64,000 nucleotides of DNA. Source: an uncultured Pseudoxanthomonas sp. GTDB taxonomy: Bacteria > Pseudomonadota > Gammaproteobacteria > Xanthomonadales > Xanthomonadaceae. The notes beneath the pieces are model-generated. The model was not told the origin of the DNA and ran no database searches. It worked only from the letters and a program-made list of their open reading frames with translations. Positions 1 to 8,990 of this stretch are shown here, one piece after another. The stretch's first letter is position 1. Each line of letters begins with the position of its first letter. The stretch lies in the NCBI GenBank assembly GCA_937975725.1, contig CALJUL010000017.1:39070-103069 (forward strand), in the 5' to 3' direction. A program made the translations under genes and the position numbers.

Positions 1-820
1 AGCGGCCGTCCGGCAGGTGGCGGCCCTGCTGGCGGGAATGCCACTGCTCGTCGGCCACCCAGCGCGCGGCCTTGGCGCTGAACACGATGGTGGCCCAGCC
101 CTTCGGCTCGCCGGAGAAGATGCCGTAGCTGGACGCCAGGTGCAGGTTGAGCTGCTCGTTGGGCACGTCGTGCGCGGGCGCGTCGCCGGCGCGGGCGTGG
201 GCGATGCGGTCCACGGCGAAGCTGCGCAGCGCGCCGCGGTCGTGGTCCCAGGCGTCCAGGTACCAGTTGTCGCGGTAGTGGGTCAGCCGCTGCGGCGAGA
301 CCGTGCGCCGCGTGCGCTCGTCGGTGGAACGGGCGCGGTATTCGAACTGCAACTGCATGCGCTCCAGCAGCGCGGAGGCGACGGTGCGGAAGCTGGCTTC
401 GTCCAGCTTGCGGCCGCGGTGCGGGATCACCCGCACGCGGTCCACCGGCCAGTGGTCCACGCCGGAATGGTCGGCCAGCAGGCCCTCGATGCGCTTCTGC
501 AACGGCGCCAGCGCGCCGGACAGCACGCCGCCGCCGGTGCGCACCAGCAGTTGCTGGGCAGCCAGCAGCGCGTACAACTCGTCCGAGCTCAACCACAGGC
601 CGGGCAGCTCGAAGCGGTCGCTCTCGGCCGCGTGGTAGCGAAAGCCGGCCTCGCCGTCGCCCTCGATCGGCGCCATCAGCGCGTCGCGCAGGTAGGCCAG
701 GTCGCGGTAGACCGTGGCGCGCGAGCAACCCAGTTCCTCCTGCAGGCGCTTCACCGTGACCGGATAGCGCGCGGCCTTCAGGATGCGGTGCAGGGCGGTG
801 ATGCGTTCGATCTTGTCCAT
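1..820 (-). CDS. YafY-type WYL-domain transcriptional regulator (3' end outside window)
   Basis: Read on the minus strand from ATG at 820, the product begins MDKIERITALHRILKAARYP and has a DeoR/HTH_11-like winged helix in residues 1-55 (GCSRATVYRDLAYLRD is the recognition region). A WYL-type ligand domain follows, with SPQRLTHYRDNWYLDAWDHD near residue 195. About 273 codons are visible and the frame is still open at position 1, so the C-terminus is missing. Proteins of this family are DNA-binding regulators whose WYL domain binds small ligands or nucleic acid; the target cannot be told here. It is divergent from the next gene, with 256 bp between them. The family call is firm. Confidence 0.9.
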   Translation of the reverse strand, partial: MDKIERITALHRILKAARYPVTVKRLQEELGCSRATVYRDLAYLRDALMAPIEGDGEAGFRYHAAESDRFELPGLWLSSDELYALLAAQQLLVRTGGGVLSGALAPLQKRIEGLLADHSGVDHWPVDRVRVIPHRGRKLDEASFRTVASALLERMQLQFEYRARSTDERTRRTVSPQRLTHYRDNWYLDAWDHDRGALRSFAVDRIAHARAGDAPAHDVPNEQLNLHLASSYGIFSGEPKGWATIVFSAKAARWVADEQWHSRQQGRHLPDGR

Positions 821-1076
821 GGCCGGGGCAGAACGGGAGCGTGGCCCGATTATCGCCGAGCGTGGCCGTTTTCGCCGCCCTTCCGGCGTTGGAGCGGATG
901 AAGGGGACATCGCGGCGGCTTGGGCCCGTGCGATGCCTGGTGCGCCGGCGCTTTCCTCGCCGCCGGTGCGCCCCCAGCGCACGGACCCAAGCCGCCGGCA
1001 CGGCCGGCACCGTCTAACTTCTGGTTCATTTTCGTCGCGACACACTCCGCGCACCACTCCAGGGGGCGCGACAGGG

Positions 1077-1694
1077 ATGTCATCGGACGGCAGGCACCGG
1101 ATCCTCGCGCTGTTCGCGGTCGCCGCGGTGCATGGCGTCGCTGCCTGGGTGCTGTTCCGCGACGTTCTGCCCGGCGAACCGGCGCGGCCGGCCTCGCCGC
1201 TGTTGCGGGTGCGCTGGATCGAACGGCCACGTCCGCTCCCCGTCGCCGCGGTGCCGGAACGCCCCGCCACCGGCCCATCGGCCACGCCGCGCAGCGCCGG
1301 ACCCACCCGTCGCCCTGCGCCCACCGCCATGGCCGTCGCTGCGGAAGACAGGCCGCTTCCCGCCGCGCCCGCCCCCGCCGCGCCCGTGGACTACGTGGCG
1401 CAGGGCGCCGAATGGGCGCGCGGGAACGCCGCCACGCCCACCTTCGTACCCGCCCTGACCGACAGCCGCACGCCCGCCCTGCCCGGAGGCAGCGGCCGCG
1501 AGCGCATCCGCATGAGCGACCCGCTGACCCCGGCCAAGGTGGTCGGCTTCATCGGCCGGTTGTTCGGCGACCGGGGCGACCCCTGCCCCAGCAAGCGCGA
1601 CGAGGTCCAGCGCCATCTGGTCGATACCAGCGAGCAAGGGCGCCGGCGGCTGGAATGGGAACTGCGCGAATACCGCGAACATTGCCGGCCATGA
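1077..1694 (+). CDS. proline-rich single-pass membrane protein, unknown function
   Basis: A 205-residue protein. The ATG at 1077 follows a GGGGG-rich ribosome site and gives an N-terminus with a hydrophobic helix (ILALFAVAAVHGVAAWVLF) at about residues 8-26. A long Ala/Pro-rich linker and a charged C-terminal region (EQGRRRLEWELREYREHCRP) follow. The layout (N-in anchor plus Pro-rich periplasmic stalk) resembles TonB-like proteins, but no TonB C-terminal fold can be recognised, so TonB activity is not claimed. Upstream in-frame starts exist, but they would add low-complexity sequence in front of the membrane helix. No function assigned. Confidence 0.65.
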   Translation: MSSDGRHRILALFAVAAVHGVAAWVLFRDVLPGEPARPASPLLRVRWIERPRPLPVAAVPERPATGPSATPRSAGPTRRPAPTAMAVAAEDRPLPAAPAPAAPVDYVAQGAEWARGNAATPTFVPALTDSRTPALPGGSGRERIRMSDPLTPAKVVGFIGRLFGDRGDPCPSKRDEVQRHLVDTSEQGRRRLEWELREYREHCRP

Positions 1695-1848
1695 CCACGT
1701 TCCTGAACGGCGCGGCGCAGAAACGACACAATGCGCATGTCGCTTTCCTGAATCGGAACAAGGACTTGGGTTGAGACACCCTGCCCGGCCACGTACCATG
1801 CAGAAACTTTTCCCCTTCACATTCCGCCCCGTCCCCACCGAGGCCGCC

Positions 1849-2763
1849 ATGCCACGCTCCACCGTTCCCGCCCTCCTGCCCCTGGCGCTGCTCGCCGGCC
1901 TGGCCGTCACCGCCCATGCCCAGGACGCGCAGCCGCGCAACGACAAGGCCCCCGGCGAACATCCCGCGACCAAGACGTTCGGCAAGGAAGGCACGGCAGT
2001 GCCGGTGGTCGCCATGGCGGTGCGCCCGATCGCCGAAGCGCCGGAGCCTGCGCACACGGAGACCCCGGTGCCCGCACCCCGGCTGACCGGTGGCGGCGAA
2101 CTGGGCTTCAGTTCCACCCACGGCAACCGCAGCACCGAAAGCTTCAACGGCCGGCTCGACCTGACCTACGCCGACGGCGGCCCGTGGCGGCACAGCGGCA
2201 GCCTGTTCGGCCTGTATTCGCGCTCGGACTACAACCGGACGCTGGAGGACGGCAGCGTGGTGCAGGACCGCCGCACCACCGCCAAGCGCTACACCGTCAA
2301 CGCCAACAGCGCCTACCTGATGGACGAGCGCGGCACGCTGAACACCTCGGTGCGCCACGAGGAAGACGACTTCGGCACCTACAGCCGCCAGCAGTCGTTG
2401 AGCCTGAGCTACGGCAACCGCGTGGTCGAGAACGAGCGCGGCCACCTGGACCTGCAGGTCGGCCCGGGCTTCCGCCGCTCCCACGACACGGTGGAGAACC
2501 GCACCGAATCGGGCTTCATCGGGCGCGGCCTGGTGGACATGCGCTACGCGCTGAGCGAGAACACCGAGATCGTCAACAAGCTGCTGGTGGAATCCGGCCA
2601 GTACAACACCTTCGCGCAGAACGACCTGGGCGTGTCGGTGACGATGAACTCGCACCTGGCGCTGAAGGCCGGCTGGCAGGCGCGCCACAACAGCGACGTG
2701 GCGCCGGACATCAAGAAGACCGACACGCTGACCACGATGAACGTGGTCTATCGCTTCAAGTAA
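1849..2763 (+). CDS. DUF481 family outer-membrane protein
   Basis: A 304-residue secreted protein. The ATG at 1849 gives a classical signal peptide (MPRSTVPALLPLALLAGLAVTAHA) with cleavage before QDA; an earlier in-frame ATG at 1798 would add 17 residues ahead of it and is less likely. After a Pro-rich spacer, residues from about 85 to the end show the DUF481 (YdiY-like) pattern of alternating amphipathic strands rich in Tyr, Asn and Arg (ELGFSSTHGNRSTESFNGRL; GYGNR-like turns), ending VVYRFK. Family members are beta-barrel outer-membrane proteins of unclear role, in E. coli linked to salt or acid response. It stands alone, with 154 bp before it. Confidence 0.85.
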   Translation: MPRSTVPALLPLALLAGLAVTAHAQDAQPRNDKAPGEHPATKTFGKEGTAVPVVAMAVRPIAEAPEPAHTETPVPAPRLTGGGELGFSSTHGNRSTESFNGRLDLTYADGGPWRHSGSLFGLYSRSDYNRTLEDGSVVQDRRTTAKRYTVNANSAYLMDERGTLNTSVRHEEDDFGTYSRQQSLSLSYGNRVVENERGHLDLQVGPGFRRSHDTVENRTESGFIGRGLVDMRYALSENTEIVNKLLVESGQYNTFAQNDLGVSVTMNSHLALKAGWQARHNSDVAPDIKKTDTLTTMNVVYRFK

Positions 2764-3229
2764 CAAGCCGCGAGCGCAGCGCGGCCTGGATTGCCGTGCG
2801 GCCCCGTCTCGCGGGTCGGCCGGCGCGCTCATCGACGCTTCTGTATGAAGTGGATGCCGGGAAGACTATTCCCGGTGCCTCGGATTCATCGCTGACCCTG
2901 GCGTCGGTCGGCAAGGCCGGCCTGCGGGAATCACGTGCACGGATGGAAGCCATCGCTCCGGCCTTCCGCTCCGCATTCGCCCCTCTCGATTCGTCGGGCC
3001 GGCGGCTTCCGGCCTTGCGGTTCCGTAGTAGCAAACCTTTACTGCGACAGACGCGGCGCGACGCAGGGCGCGTACAGACACCGAAGCCGCAGCACTACTC
3101 AGGTGCCCGGCATGCAGCCTCGCACGCGCCCCTCATGCGCGAACAGCCGCCGCGCCACACGCACAGCGCGCCTCAGCATCGCCATCCACCGCGGCGCCTT
3201 CGCGAAGAACGTCGGGAACCGCCCGCCTC
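2764..3229. other. intergenic region, 466 bp
   Basis: This gap separates the convergent DUF481 gene and hemC. No convincing coding frame is seen on either strand. The only structure noticed is the inverted repeat at 2857-2875, listed separately. hemD, which follows hemC in many gammaproteobacteria, is not here. Confidence 0.6.
2857..2875. terminator. inverted repeat, possible terminator
   Basis: The sequence CCGGGAA-GACTA-TTCCCGG forms a perfect 7-bp stem with a 5-nt loop, 94 bp after the DUF481 stop codon. There is no T-tract on either side, so it may be a Rho-type or bidirectional terminator, a processed 3' end, or an interspersed palindrome. Confidence 0.4.
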
Positions 3230-4138
3230 TCAGGCCAGGAATTCGCCCGCACCCTGATCGAGCAGCCGCTTTGCCACCGCCTGGCCCAGCGCTTCCGGGT
3301 CGGCCGCCGGGCCTTCGCCCGCGGCGCGGATGGCGAGGCCCTCGCTGGCCGATCCCACCAGTCCCGCCAGCGACAGCGTGTCGCCGCGCAGTTCGGCGAA
3401 CGCGGCAACCGGCACGTGGCAACTACCGTGCAGCGCACGGTTCATCGCCCGCTCGGCCTCCACGCAGCGGCGCGTGGCCGCGTCGTCAAGCGGTGCGAAC
3501 AGCGCGGCCGCGGCAGCATCGTCGGCGCGGCATTCCACCGCGATGGCGCCCTGCGCCGGTGCCGGCAGCCAGTGCGGCGGCAGCAGGCGCGCGCGGATGC
3601 GCGCCTCCAGCCCCAGCCGCTGCAGGCCCGCGCAGGCCAGCACGATGGCGTCGTAGTCGCCGGCGTCCAGCTTGGCCAGGCGGGTGTTGACGTTGCCGCG
3701 CAGGTCCAGCAGTTCCAGGTCCGGGCGCAGTGCGCGCAACTGCGCCTGCCGCCGCAGCGAGGACGTGCCCACGCGCGCGCCCTGCGGCAGCGCGGCGATG
3801 CCGTCATGGTGGTTGGACACGAACGCATCGGCCGGATCGGCGCGGGCCAGGATCGCCGGCAGTGCGAACGGCCCTTCCAGCTCCATCGGCACGTCCTTGA
3901 GCGAATGCACGGCGCAATCGGCCTCACCGCGCAGCATCGCCAGCTCCAGTTCCTTCAGGAACAGGCCCTTGCCGCCGATGGCGGCCAGCGAGCGGTCCAG
4001 CACTTCGTCGCCGCGCGTGCTCATCGGCACCAGTTCCACCGTCAGCCCGGGATGCGCGGCGCGCAGCCGGTCGGCGACGTGTTCGCTCTGCCAGAGGGCG
4101 AGCGGGCTCTTGCGGGTAGCGATGCGCAGCGTGGTCAT
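3230..4138 (-). CDS. hemC: hydroxymethylbilane synthase (porphobilinogen deaminase)
   Basis: A 302-residue cytosolic enzyme that polymerises four porphobilinogen units into hydroxymethylbilane in haem synthesis. The start [20 protein letters not shown] is the conserved N-terminus. [12 protein letters not shown], the [17 protein letters not shown] stretch and VECRADD are family motifs. Cys240 in GSCHVPVAA matches the residue that carries the dipyrromethane cofactor, and Asp in [15 protein letters not shown]-flanking loops is as expected. Full family length. It lies 56 bp downstream of the LytTR regulator on the same strand, the algR-hemC order known from Pseudomonas, but hemD does not follow it. 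Confidence 0.97.
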   Translation of the reverse strand: MTTLRIATRKSPLALWQSEHVADRLRAAHPGLTVELVPMSTRGDEVLDRSLAAIGGKGLFLKELELAMLRGEADCAVHSLKDVPMELEGPFALPAILARADPADAFVSNHHDGIAALPQGARVGTSSLRRQAQLRALRPDLELLDLRGNVNTRLAKLDAGDYDAIVLACAGLQRLGLEARIRARLLPPHWLPAPAQGAIAVECRADDAAAAALFAPLDDAATRRCVEAERAMNRALHGSCHVPVAAFAELRGDTLSLAGLVGSASEGLAIRAAGEGPAADPEALGQAVAKRLLDQGAGEFLA

Positions 4139-4156
4139 GCCGGCATTATCCCGCAT

Positions 4157-4183
4157 GCGCCCGCCCTGCCGTAAGGCGGGCGC
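4157..4183 (-). terminator. GC hairpin between regulator gene and hemC
   Basis: GCGCCCGCC and GGCGGGCGC form a perfect 9-bp stem with a 9-nt loop, in the gap between the LytTR regulator stop (4195) and the hemC start (4138). It lacks a U-tract, so it could attenuate or process a shared transcript rather than end it. A GATAAT hexamer on the minus strand overlaps the leader just before hemC. Confidence 0.45.
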
Positions 4184-4194
4184 GGCGGCGGGGC

Positions 4195-4929
4195 TCAGAG
4201 GGTCTTGACCGTTTCCCGCAGGTGGGCCACGCAGCGCCGGCTGACTTCCAGCGGCGCCTTGGCGTGGCGCAGGATGGCCTGCACGTGGCCGTCGCCCACG
4301 CGCTTGATCTCCACCAGCTCGTGCCGCGCGACCAGGCAGTTGCGGTGGATGCGGACGAAGCGGTTGCCGAATTCCTCCTCCAGCGACTTCAGCGATTCCT
4401 CGATCAGGTCCTCGCCGCGCGCGTGGTGCACCACCACGTACTTCTCCTCGGCCTGCAGGTAGTGCACTTCGTCGATCGGGATCAGCCGCAGGCTGCCGCG
4501 CAGGCGGGCGCACAGATGCGTGCGCGGCTGCGCGCCCGCAGCGGCATCGGGCGGCGGCGACCCGCGGCCGGCGATGAAGGTGCGCGCGCGCTCCAGCGCC
4601 GCGGCCAGGCGCTCGGCACGGATGGGCTTCATCAGGTAATCGATGGCCGCCGCCTCGAAGGCGGACAGCGCGTGTTCGTCGTAGGCGGTGCAGAACACCA
4701 CCGCCGGGCGCGGGTCGAAAGCGGCCAGGTGGCGCGCGGTCTCCAGCCCGTCCACGCCGGGCATGGCGATGTCCAGCAGCACCATGTCCGGCTTGTGCTG
4801 CGCGCACGCCTGCAGCGCGTCCAGCCCGTTCTCCGCCTCGGCCACCACTTCCATGCCCTCGTGCTCGGACAGCAGCGCACGCAGGCGCTCGCGCGCCAAG
4901 GGTTCGTCGTCGGCGATGACCACTCTCAC
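4195..4929 (-). CDS. AlgR/LytR-type response regulator (REC + LytTR)
   Basis: A 244-residue two-component regulator. The GTG at 4929 is chosen because it follows GAGGA at good spacing and gives the AlgR-like start [20 protein letters not shown]; an upstream ATG at 5007 would add 26 unconserved residues. The REC domain spans about 1-120, with acidic pocket D7/D8, phosphoacceptor D53 (VLLDIAMPG), the FCTAYDE switch Thr and the LMKPI Lys. The LytTR DNA-binding domain covers about 145-244 ([26 protein letters not shown]). AlgR-type proteins control surface and virulence functions. No sensor kinase gene is adjacent; the next gene upstream is an esterase. Confidence 0.93.
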   Translation of the reverse strand: MRVVIADDEPLARERLRALLSEHEGMEVVAEAENGLDALQACAQHKPDMVLLDIAMPGVDGLETARHLAAFDPRPAVVFCTAYDEHALSAFEAAAIDYLMKPIRAERLAAALERARTFIAGRGSPPPDAAAGAQPRTHLCARLRGSLRLIPIDEVHYLQAEEKYVVVHHARGEDLIEESLKSLEEEFGNRFVRIHRNCLVARHELVEIKRVGDGHVQAILRHAKAPLEVSRRCVAHLRETVKTL

Positions 4930-5022
4930 GGCAAAGGCGTCCTCGCTAATCGTGTGTGATCCCCCGGACGCATGGTAACCACGCGCGCCGCCGGCCGTCA
5001 CCCACACGGGACGTAGCAGCGA

Positions 5023-5706
5023 TTACGCGGCGAAGCGCCCTTCCATCCAGTCCGCCAGCGCCCGGATCTCCTCCGCGCACACCTGGTGCGCCATCGGATA
5101 GCGGTGCCACTGCACGTCGAAGCCCAGCGCCTGCAACGCCTGCGCGCTGCGTTCGGCATGCACCAGCGGGATCACCGGGTCGGCGGTGCCGTGCGCCATG
5201 AACACTGGCTGCCGCGTCGCCGACGGGCCCAGGTGGGCCTGTGCCTGCGCGCTGTCCGGCAGATAGGTGGACAGCGCGATCAGCCCGGCCAGCGGCACCT
5301 GCCGGCGCAGCCCCGCCGCCAGCGCGATCGCGCCGCCCTGCGAGAAGCCGGCCAGCAGCAGCCGTTCCGGCGCGATGCCCCGCGCCTGCTCGCGCGCGAT
5401 CAGCGCCTCCACCTGCGCGACCGACGCCGCGATCCCCGCGCCGTCCGCACGGGTGGGGAAATCCATCCCCACGATGTCGTACCACGCGCGCATGCGCATG
5501 CCGTTGTTGATGGTAACCGGGCGCACCGGCGCGTGCGGGAACACGAAGCGCAGCGGGGGCCAGCCCGGCCGCACCAGTTCCGGCACCAGCGGGGCGAAGT
5601 CGTGGCCGTCGGCGCCCAGGCCGTGCAGCCACAGCACCGCCCATTGCGGCGAAGGCCCGGTTTCCTGTTCGACGGTGTCCAGCACGGGGGAGTCGGTCGT
5701 GTCCAT
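5023..5706 (-). CDS. carboxylesterase/acyl-protein-thioesterase-like alpha/beta hydrolase
   Basis: A 227-residue hydrolase of the phospholipase/carboxylesterase family. The oxyanion region is WLHGLGADGHDF. The nucleophile Ser122 lies in GFSQGG, the acid is Asp176 (GTADPVIP) and the base His207 (MAHQV), a complete triad in family order. YDIVGMDF and FPHAPVRPVTINNG are typical of the bacterial esterase II group acting on short acyl esters. There is no signal peptide, so it is cytosolic. It is read 93 bp upstream of the response regulator on the same strand, with no sign of functional linkage. Confidence 0.93.
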   Translation of the reverse strand: MDTTDSPVLDTVEQETGPSPQWAVLWLHGLGADGHDFAPLVPELVRPGWPPLRFVFPHAPVRPVTINNGMRMRAWYDIVGMDFPTRADGAGIAASVAQVEALIAREQARGIAPERLLLAGFSQGGAIALAAGLRRQVPLAGLIALSTYLPDSAQAQAHLGPSATRQPVFMAHGTADPVIPLVHAERSAQALQALGFDVQWHRYPMAHQVCAEEIRALADWMEGRFAA

Positions 5707-5921
5707 GGCGCCATTGTCGCCGCGCGGACCCGCCGCGACCAAGCCCTCCAGCCGACACCCGGCAGGCAGGCGTGAGATGAGGCCCGCCGCGCCGGCGCCC
5801 TGCTCCCATGGCGCCGGACATCCGGTAAAGTGCCTCGGTTCGGGAGTGGACGGGCGGCCTGCGCGCGACAAGCGCGGGGCGGGCGCTCCGGCTTCCGCCA
5901 CCACCGGAGAATGATGCGAAC

Positions 5922-8129
5922 GTGAGGCCCCATGCCGCTGCCGTCGAACCCGCTCCGGCCACGCTCGCGGCGCCGGACCTGGCCTGGGTGATGGACCAGG
6001 GCGACAACGCCGTCGTGATCTGCGACGACGACGCCCGCATCACCTACGTCAACCAGGGCTTCACCCGCATGCTGGGCTACACCCTGGAGGAAGTGCTGGG
6101 GCGCCGGCCCAGCGATTTCCTCAGCGGCCCGCACACCGACCCGGAGACGGTCGCCTGGATCCGCGGCCAGCAGCGCGCGCAGCAGGGCTACCGCACCGAC
6201 GTGCTGGTCTACGCCAAGACCGGCGTGCCGATGTGGATTTCCGCGGTGGTCAACCCGGTGCACGACCCAGAGCGCGGCGTGCGCTGCCTGCTCGGCGTCT
6301 ACACCGACATCACCCACAGCAAGCTGCACGAGGAACTGCACCGCAAGGCGCTGGCCGCGCTGATCGGCGAACAGCCGCTGGAACAGGTGCTGACCCTGAT
6401 CTGCCTGGAGGTGGAGAAGATCATGCCGGAGGCGGTGGCCTCGGTGATCGGGGTGGACGACTACGGTCGCCTGCGCTCGCTGGCCGCGCCCAGCCTGCCC
6501 GACGCCATCGCCGACCGCATCGAGGGCGAGCCGGCAGGGCCCATGACCGGCGCCTGCGGCGCCGCCGCCTGGAGCGGGCAGGCGGTGGAATGCAGCGACA
6601 TCGACCGCGACCCGCGCTGGCAGTCCTGCAAGGCGCCGTTCGTGGCGATGGGCATCCGCTCCTGCTGGTCCAACCCGATCAAGGCGCACGACGGCCGGGT
6701 GCTGGGCACCTTCGCCCTGTACTACTGGGAGAACCGCGCGCCGGACGACTTCCAGCAGCGCGTGGTGGACATGAGCCTGCACCTGTGTGCGCTGGCGATG
6801 GAGCGCGCGCGCTCCCGCGCGCGCATGCACCATCTCTCCTACTACGACGCCCTCACCGGCCTGCCCAACCGCAACCTGTTCAACGGCAAGGTGGAGCAGA
6901 TGCTGCTGGCGGCGGCGCGGCGCGACAGCACCGTTGCGCTGCTGTTCATCGACATCGACCGGTTCAAGATCGTCAACGACACCCAGGGCCACGCGGTCGG
7001 CGACGCCTTGCTGCGCGAACTGGCGCTGCGGCTCGGCGGCGAGCTGGGCGAGGACGGCGTGATCGCGCGCCTGGCCGGCGACGAGTTCGTGCTGGCCATG
7101 CCCGACTGTCCCGGCGACGAGGCCGCCGCCCTGGCCGACCGCCTGATGGCGCGCCTGTCCAAGCCGGTCAGCGCCGGGCGGATGATGCTGACGCCGCAGG
7201 CCAGCGTGGGCGTGGCCCTGTTCCCCAACGACGGCTGGGACGTGGACACGCTGGTGCGGCACGCCGACATCGCCATGTACCGCGCCAAGTCCGAGGGCGG
7301 CGCACGCATCGTGTTCTACAGCCTGGAGATGAACCAGGCCGTGCAGGAACGGCTGGCGCTGGAATCGGCGCTGCGCGAGGCCGTGCGCAGCGGCCAGTTG
7401 CGCCTGCACTACCAGCCGCAGGTCGGCATGGCGACGGACATGCCGCTGCACGGCGTCGAGGCGCTGCTGCGCTGGCGCCACCCCGAGATCGGCGAGATAT
7501 CGCCGTCCACCTTCGTGCCGATGGCCGAGGAGTGCGGGCTGATCGACGACCTGGGCCGCTGGACGCTGCAGGAAGCCTGCGCGCAGATGGCCGACTGGCG
7601 CCGGCGCGGCGTGCCGGTGCCGCGCGTCTCGGTCAACCTGTCGGCGATCAACTTCGAGCAGGAAGACCTGCCCGCCTTCATCGGCGGCATGCTCAACCGC
7701 TACGGGCTGTGGCCGGAACACCTGATGGTGGAAGTCACCGAGAGCGTGATGCTGGCGCAGCGCCCGGAAGTGCTGACCAGCATCGACGCCATCCACCGCA
7801 TGGGCGTGAAGCTGTCCATCGACGACTTCGGCACCGGCTATTCCAGCCTGAGCCACCTGCACCGCCTGCCCATCAGCGAACTGAAGCTGGACATGAGCTT
7901 CGTCCGCGACCTGGAGCACAGCGCGTCCGCGCGCTCGCTGACCACCTCGGTCCTGCGCATCGGCGAAAGCCTGGCGCTGACCGTGGTGGCCGAGGGCGTG
8001 GAAAATGACGCGCAGCGCGACGTGCTGGCCGGGCTGGACTGCGACGTGCTGCAGGGCTACTACGTCTCCCGCCCGCTCTCGCCGCATTCGCTGGAACGCT
8101 GGCTGAGCATGCGCGGCGCGATGGCCTGA
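5922..8129 (+). CDS. PAS-GAF-GGDEF-EAL cyclic-di-GMP signalling protein
   Basis: A 735-residue soluble protein starting at GTG 5922 behind GGAGA. Order: PAS (about 20-130; NQGFTRMLGYTLEEVLGRRP and a PAC-like VYTDITHSK), GAF (about 145-295), GGDEF (about 305-460), EAL (about 470-730). The cyclase signature reads AGDEF at 385-389 instead of GGDEF. The phosphodiesterase domain looks complete: E513-A-L-L-R, VNLSAINFE, VEVTES, DDFGTGYSS, LKLDMSF and the VVAEGVE glutamate. The likely output is hydrolysis of c-di-GMP to pGpG under PAS/GAF control. No transmembrane segment. The resemblance to DosP-type proteins is in the EAL half only. Confidence 0.95.
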   Translation: MRPHAAAVEPAPATLAAPDLAWVMDQGDNAVVICDDDARITYVNQGFTRMLGYTLEEVLGRRPSDFLSGPHTDPETVAWIRGQQRAQQGYRTDVLVYAKTGVPMWISAVVNPVHDPERGVRCLLGVYTDITHSKLHEELHRKALAALIGEQPLEQVLTLICLEVEKIMPEAVASVIGVDDYGRLRSLAAPSLPDAIADRIEGEPAGPMTGACGAAAWSGQAVECSDIDRDPRWQSCKAPFVAMGIRSCWSNPIKAHDGRVLGTFALYYWENRAPDDFQQRVVDMSLHLCALAMERARSRARMHHLSYYDALTGLPNRNLFNGKVEQMLLAAARRDSTVALLFIDIDRFKIVNDTQGHAVGDALLRELALRLGGELGEDGVIARLAGDEFVLAMPDCPGDEAAALADRLMARLSKPVSAGRMMLTPQASVGVALFPNDGWDVDTLVRHADIAMYRAKSEGGARIVFYSLEMNQAVQERLALESALREAVRSGQLRLHYQPQVGMATDMPLHGVEALLRWRHPEIGEISPSTFVPMAEECGLIDDLGRWTLQEACAQMADWRRRGVPVPRVSVNLSAINFEQEDLPAFIGGMLNRYGLWPEHLMVEVTESVMLAQRPEVLTSIDAIHRMGVKLSIDDFGTGYSSLSHLHRLPISELKLDMSFVRDLEHSASARSLTTSVLRIGESLALTVVAEGVENDAQRDVLAGLDCDVLQGYYVSRPLSPHSLERWLSMRGAMA

Positions 8130-8136
8130 GCCGCGC

Positions 8137-8946
8137 CTAGGCCAGCAGGAAGGCCAGCGCCGCCGAGCACGGCGCCACGGTGCGGAAATGCAGCAGATCG
8201 TCGGCGCGGGTCCGGCCCAGGTTGACCGCCGCCACCGGCTTGCCCATGCGCACGGCGGCCTGCACGAAGCGCAGGCCGGAATAGACCATCAGCGAAGAGC
8301 CCACCACCAGCAGCGCGTCCGCGTTCTCCAAGTGGCCCATGGCCGAGGCCACGCGCTCGCGCGGCACGTTCTCGCCGTAGAACACCACGTCCGGCTTCAG
8401 CACGCCGCCGCAGCGCCCGCAGTCCGGCACGCGGAACCCGTCGAAGTCCGCGCCCTCCAGGTCGGCGTCACCGTCGGGCGCGCTGGCCGCGCTCATGTCC
8501 GCCCAATCCGGGTTGGCGGCGGCCAGCGCCCGTTGCAGGTCGGCGCGCGCGCCCGCGTCGCCGCAGCCCATGCAGCGCACCGCGTCCAGGCGCCCGTGCA
8601 GGTCGATCACCGCCGCCTGGCCGGCGCGCTGGTGCAGGCCGTCCACGTTCTGCGTCAGCACCAGTTCGCAGCGGCCCTGCCGCTCCAGCGCGGCCAGCGC
8701 ACGGTGCGCGTCGTTCGGCCGCGCCGCGGCGATCCGCGGCCAGCCGACCAGGCTGCGCGCCCAGTAGCGCCGCCGCGTGGCGGGCTCGCCCATGAACGCC
8801 TGGTAGGTCACCGGCGGCAGCCGCTTCCAGTCGCCGCGCTCGTCGCGGTAATCGGGGATGCCGGACTCGGTGCTGCACCCGGCGCCGGTCAGCACGAACA
8901 TCCTTCGATGGGCGGAAACGAATTCCACCAGCCGCTCGTCTCTCAT
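8137..8946 (-). CDS. Sir2-family NAD-dependent protein deacylase
   Basis: A 269-residue sirtuin. The NAD-binding motifs are clear: LTGAGCSTESGIPDYRDERG near the N-terminus, TQNVDGLHQRAG and the catalytic His in DLHGRL. Zinc cysteines are seen in CMGC and CGRCGG, and the GSSLMVYSG and VNLGRTRAD loops complete the Rossmann fold. The enzyme removes acyl groups from lysines using NAD. It is convergent with the GGDEF-EAL gene, the two stop codons being only a few bases apart, and it ends with a TAG. ADP-ribosyltransferase activity cannot be excluded from sequence. Confidence 0.95.
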   Translation of the reverse strand: MRDERLVEFVSAHRRMFVLTGAGCSTESGIPDYRDERGDWKRLPPVTYQAFMGEPATRRRYWARSLVGWPRIAAARPNDAHRALAALERQGRCELVLTQNVDGLHQRAGQAAVIDLHGRLDAVRCMGCGDAGARADLQRALAAANPDWADMSAASAPDGDADLEGADFDGFRVPDCGRCGGVLKPDVVFYGENVPRERVASAMGHLENADALLVVGSSLMVYSGLRFVQAAVRMGKPVAAVNLGRTRADDLLHFRTVAPCSAALAFLLA

Positions 8947-8990
8947 GCGCGCAGCATAGGGCAGCCGCGCGCACCGCCGCGAGCCGGGCC

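Noticed and set aside
2764..3229. hemD expected after hemC
   Set aside because: Neither strand gives a uroporphyrinogen-III synthase-like protein in this gap; hemD must lie elsewhere.
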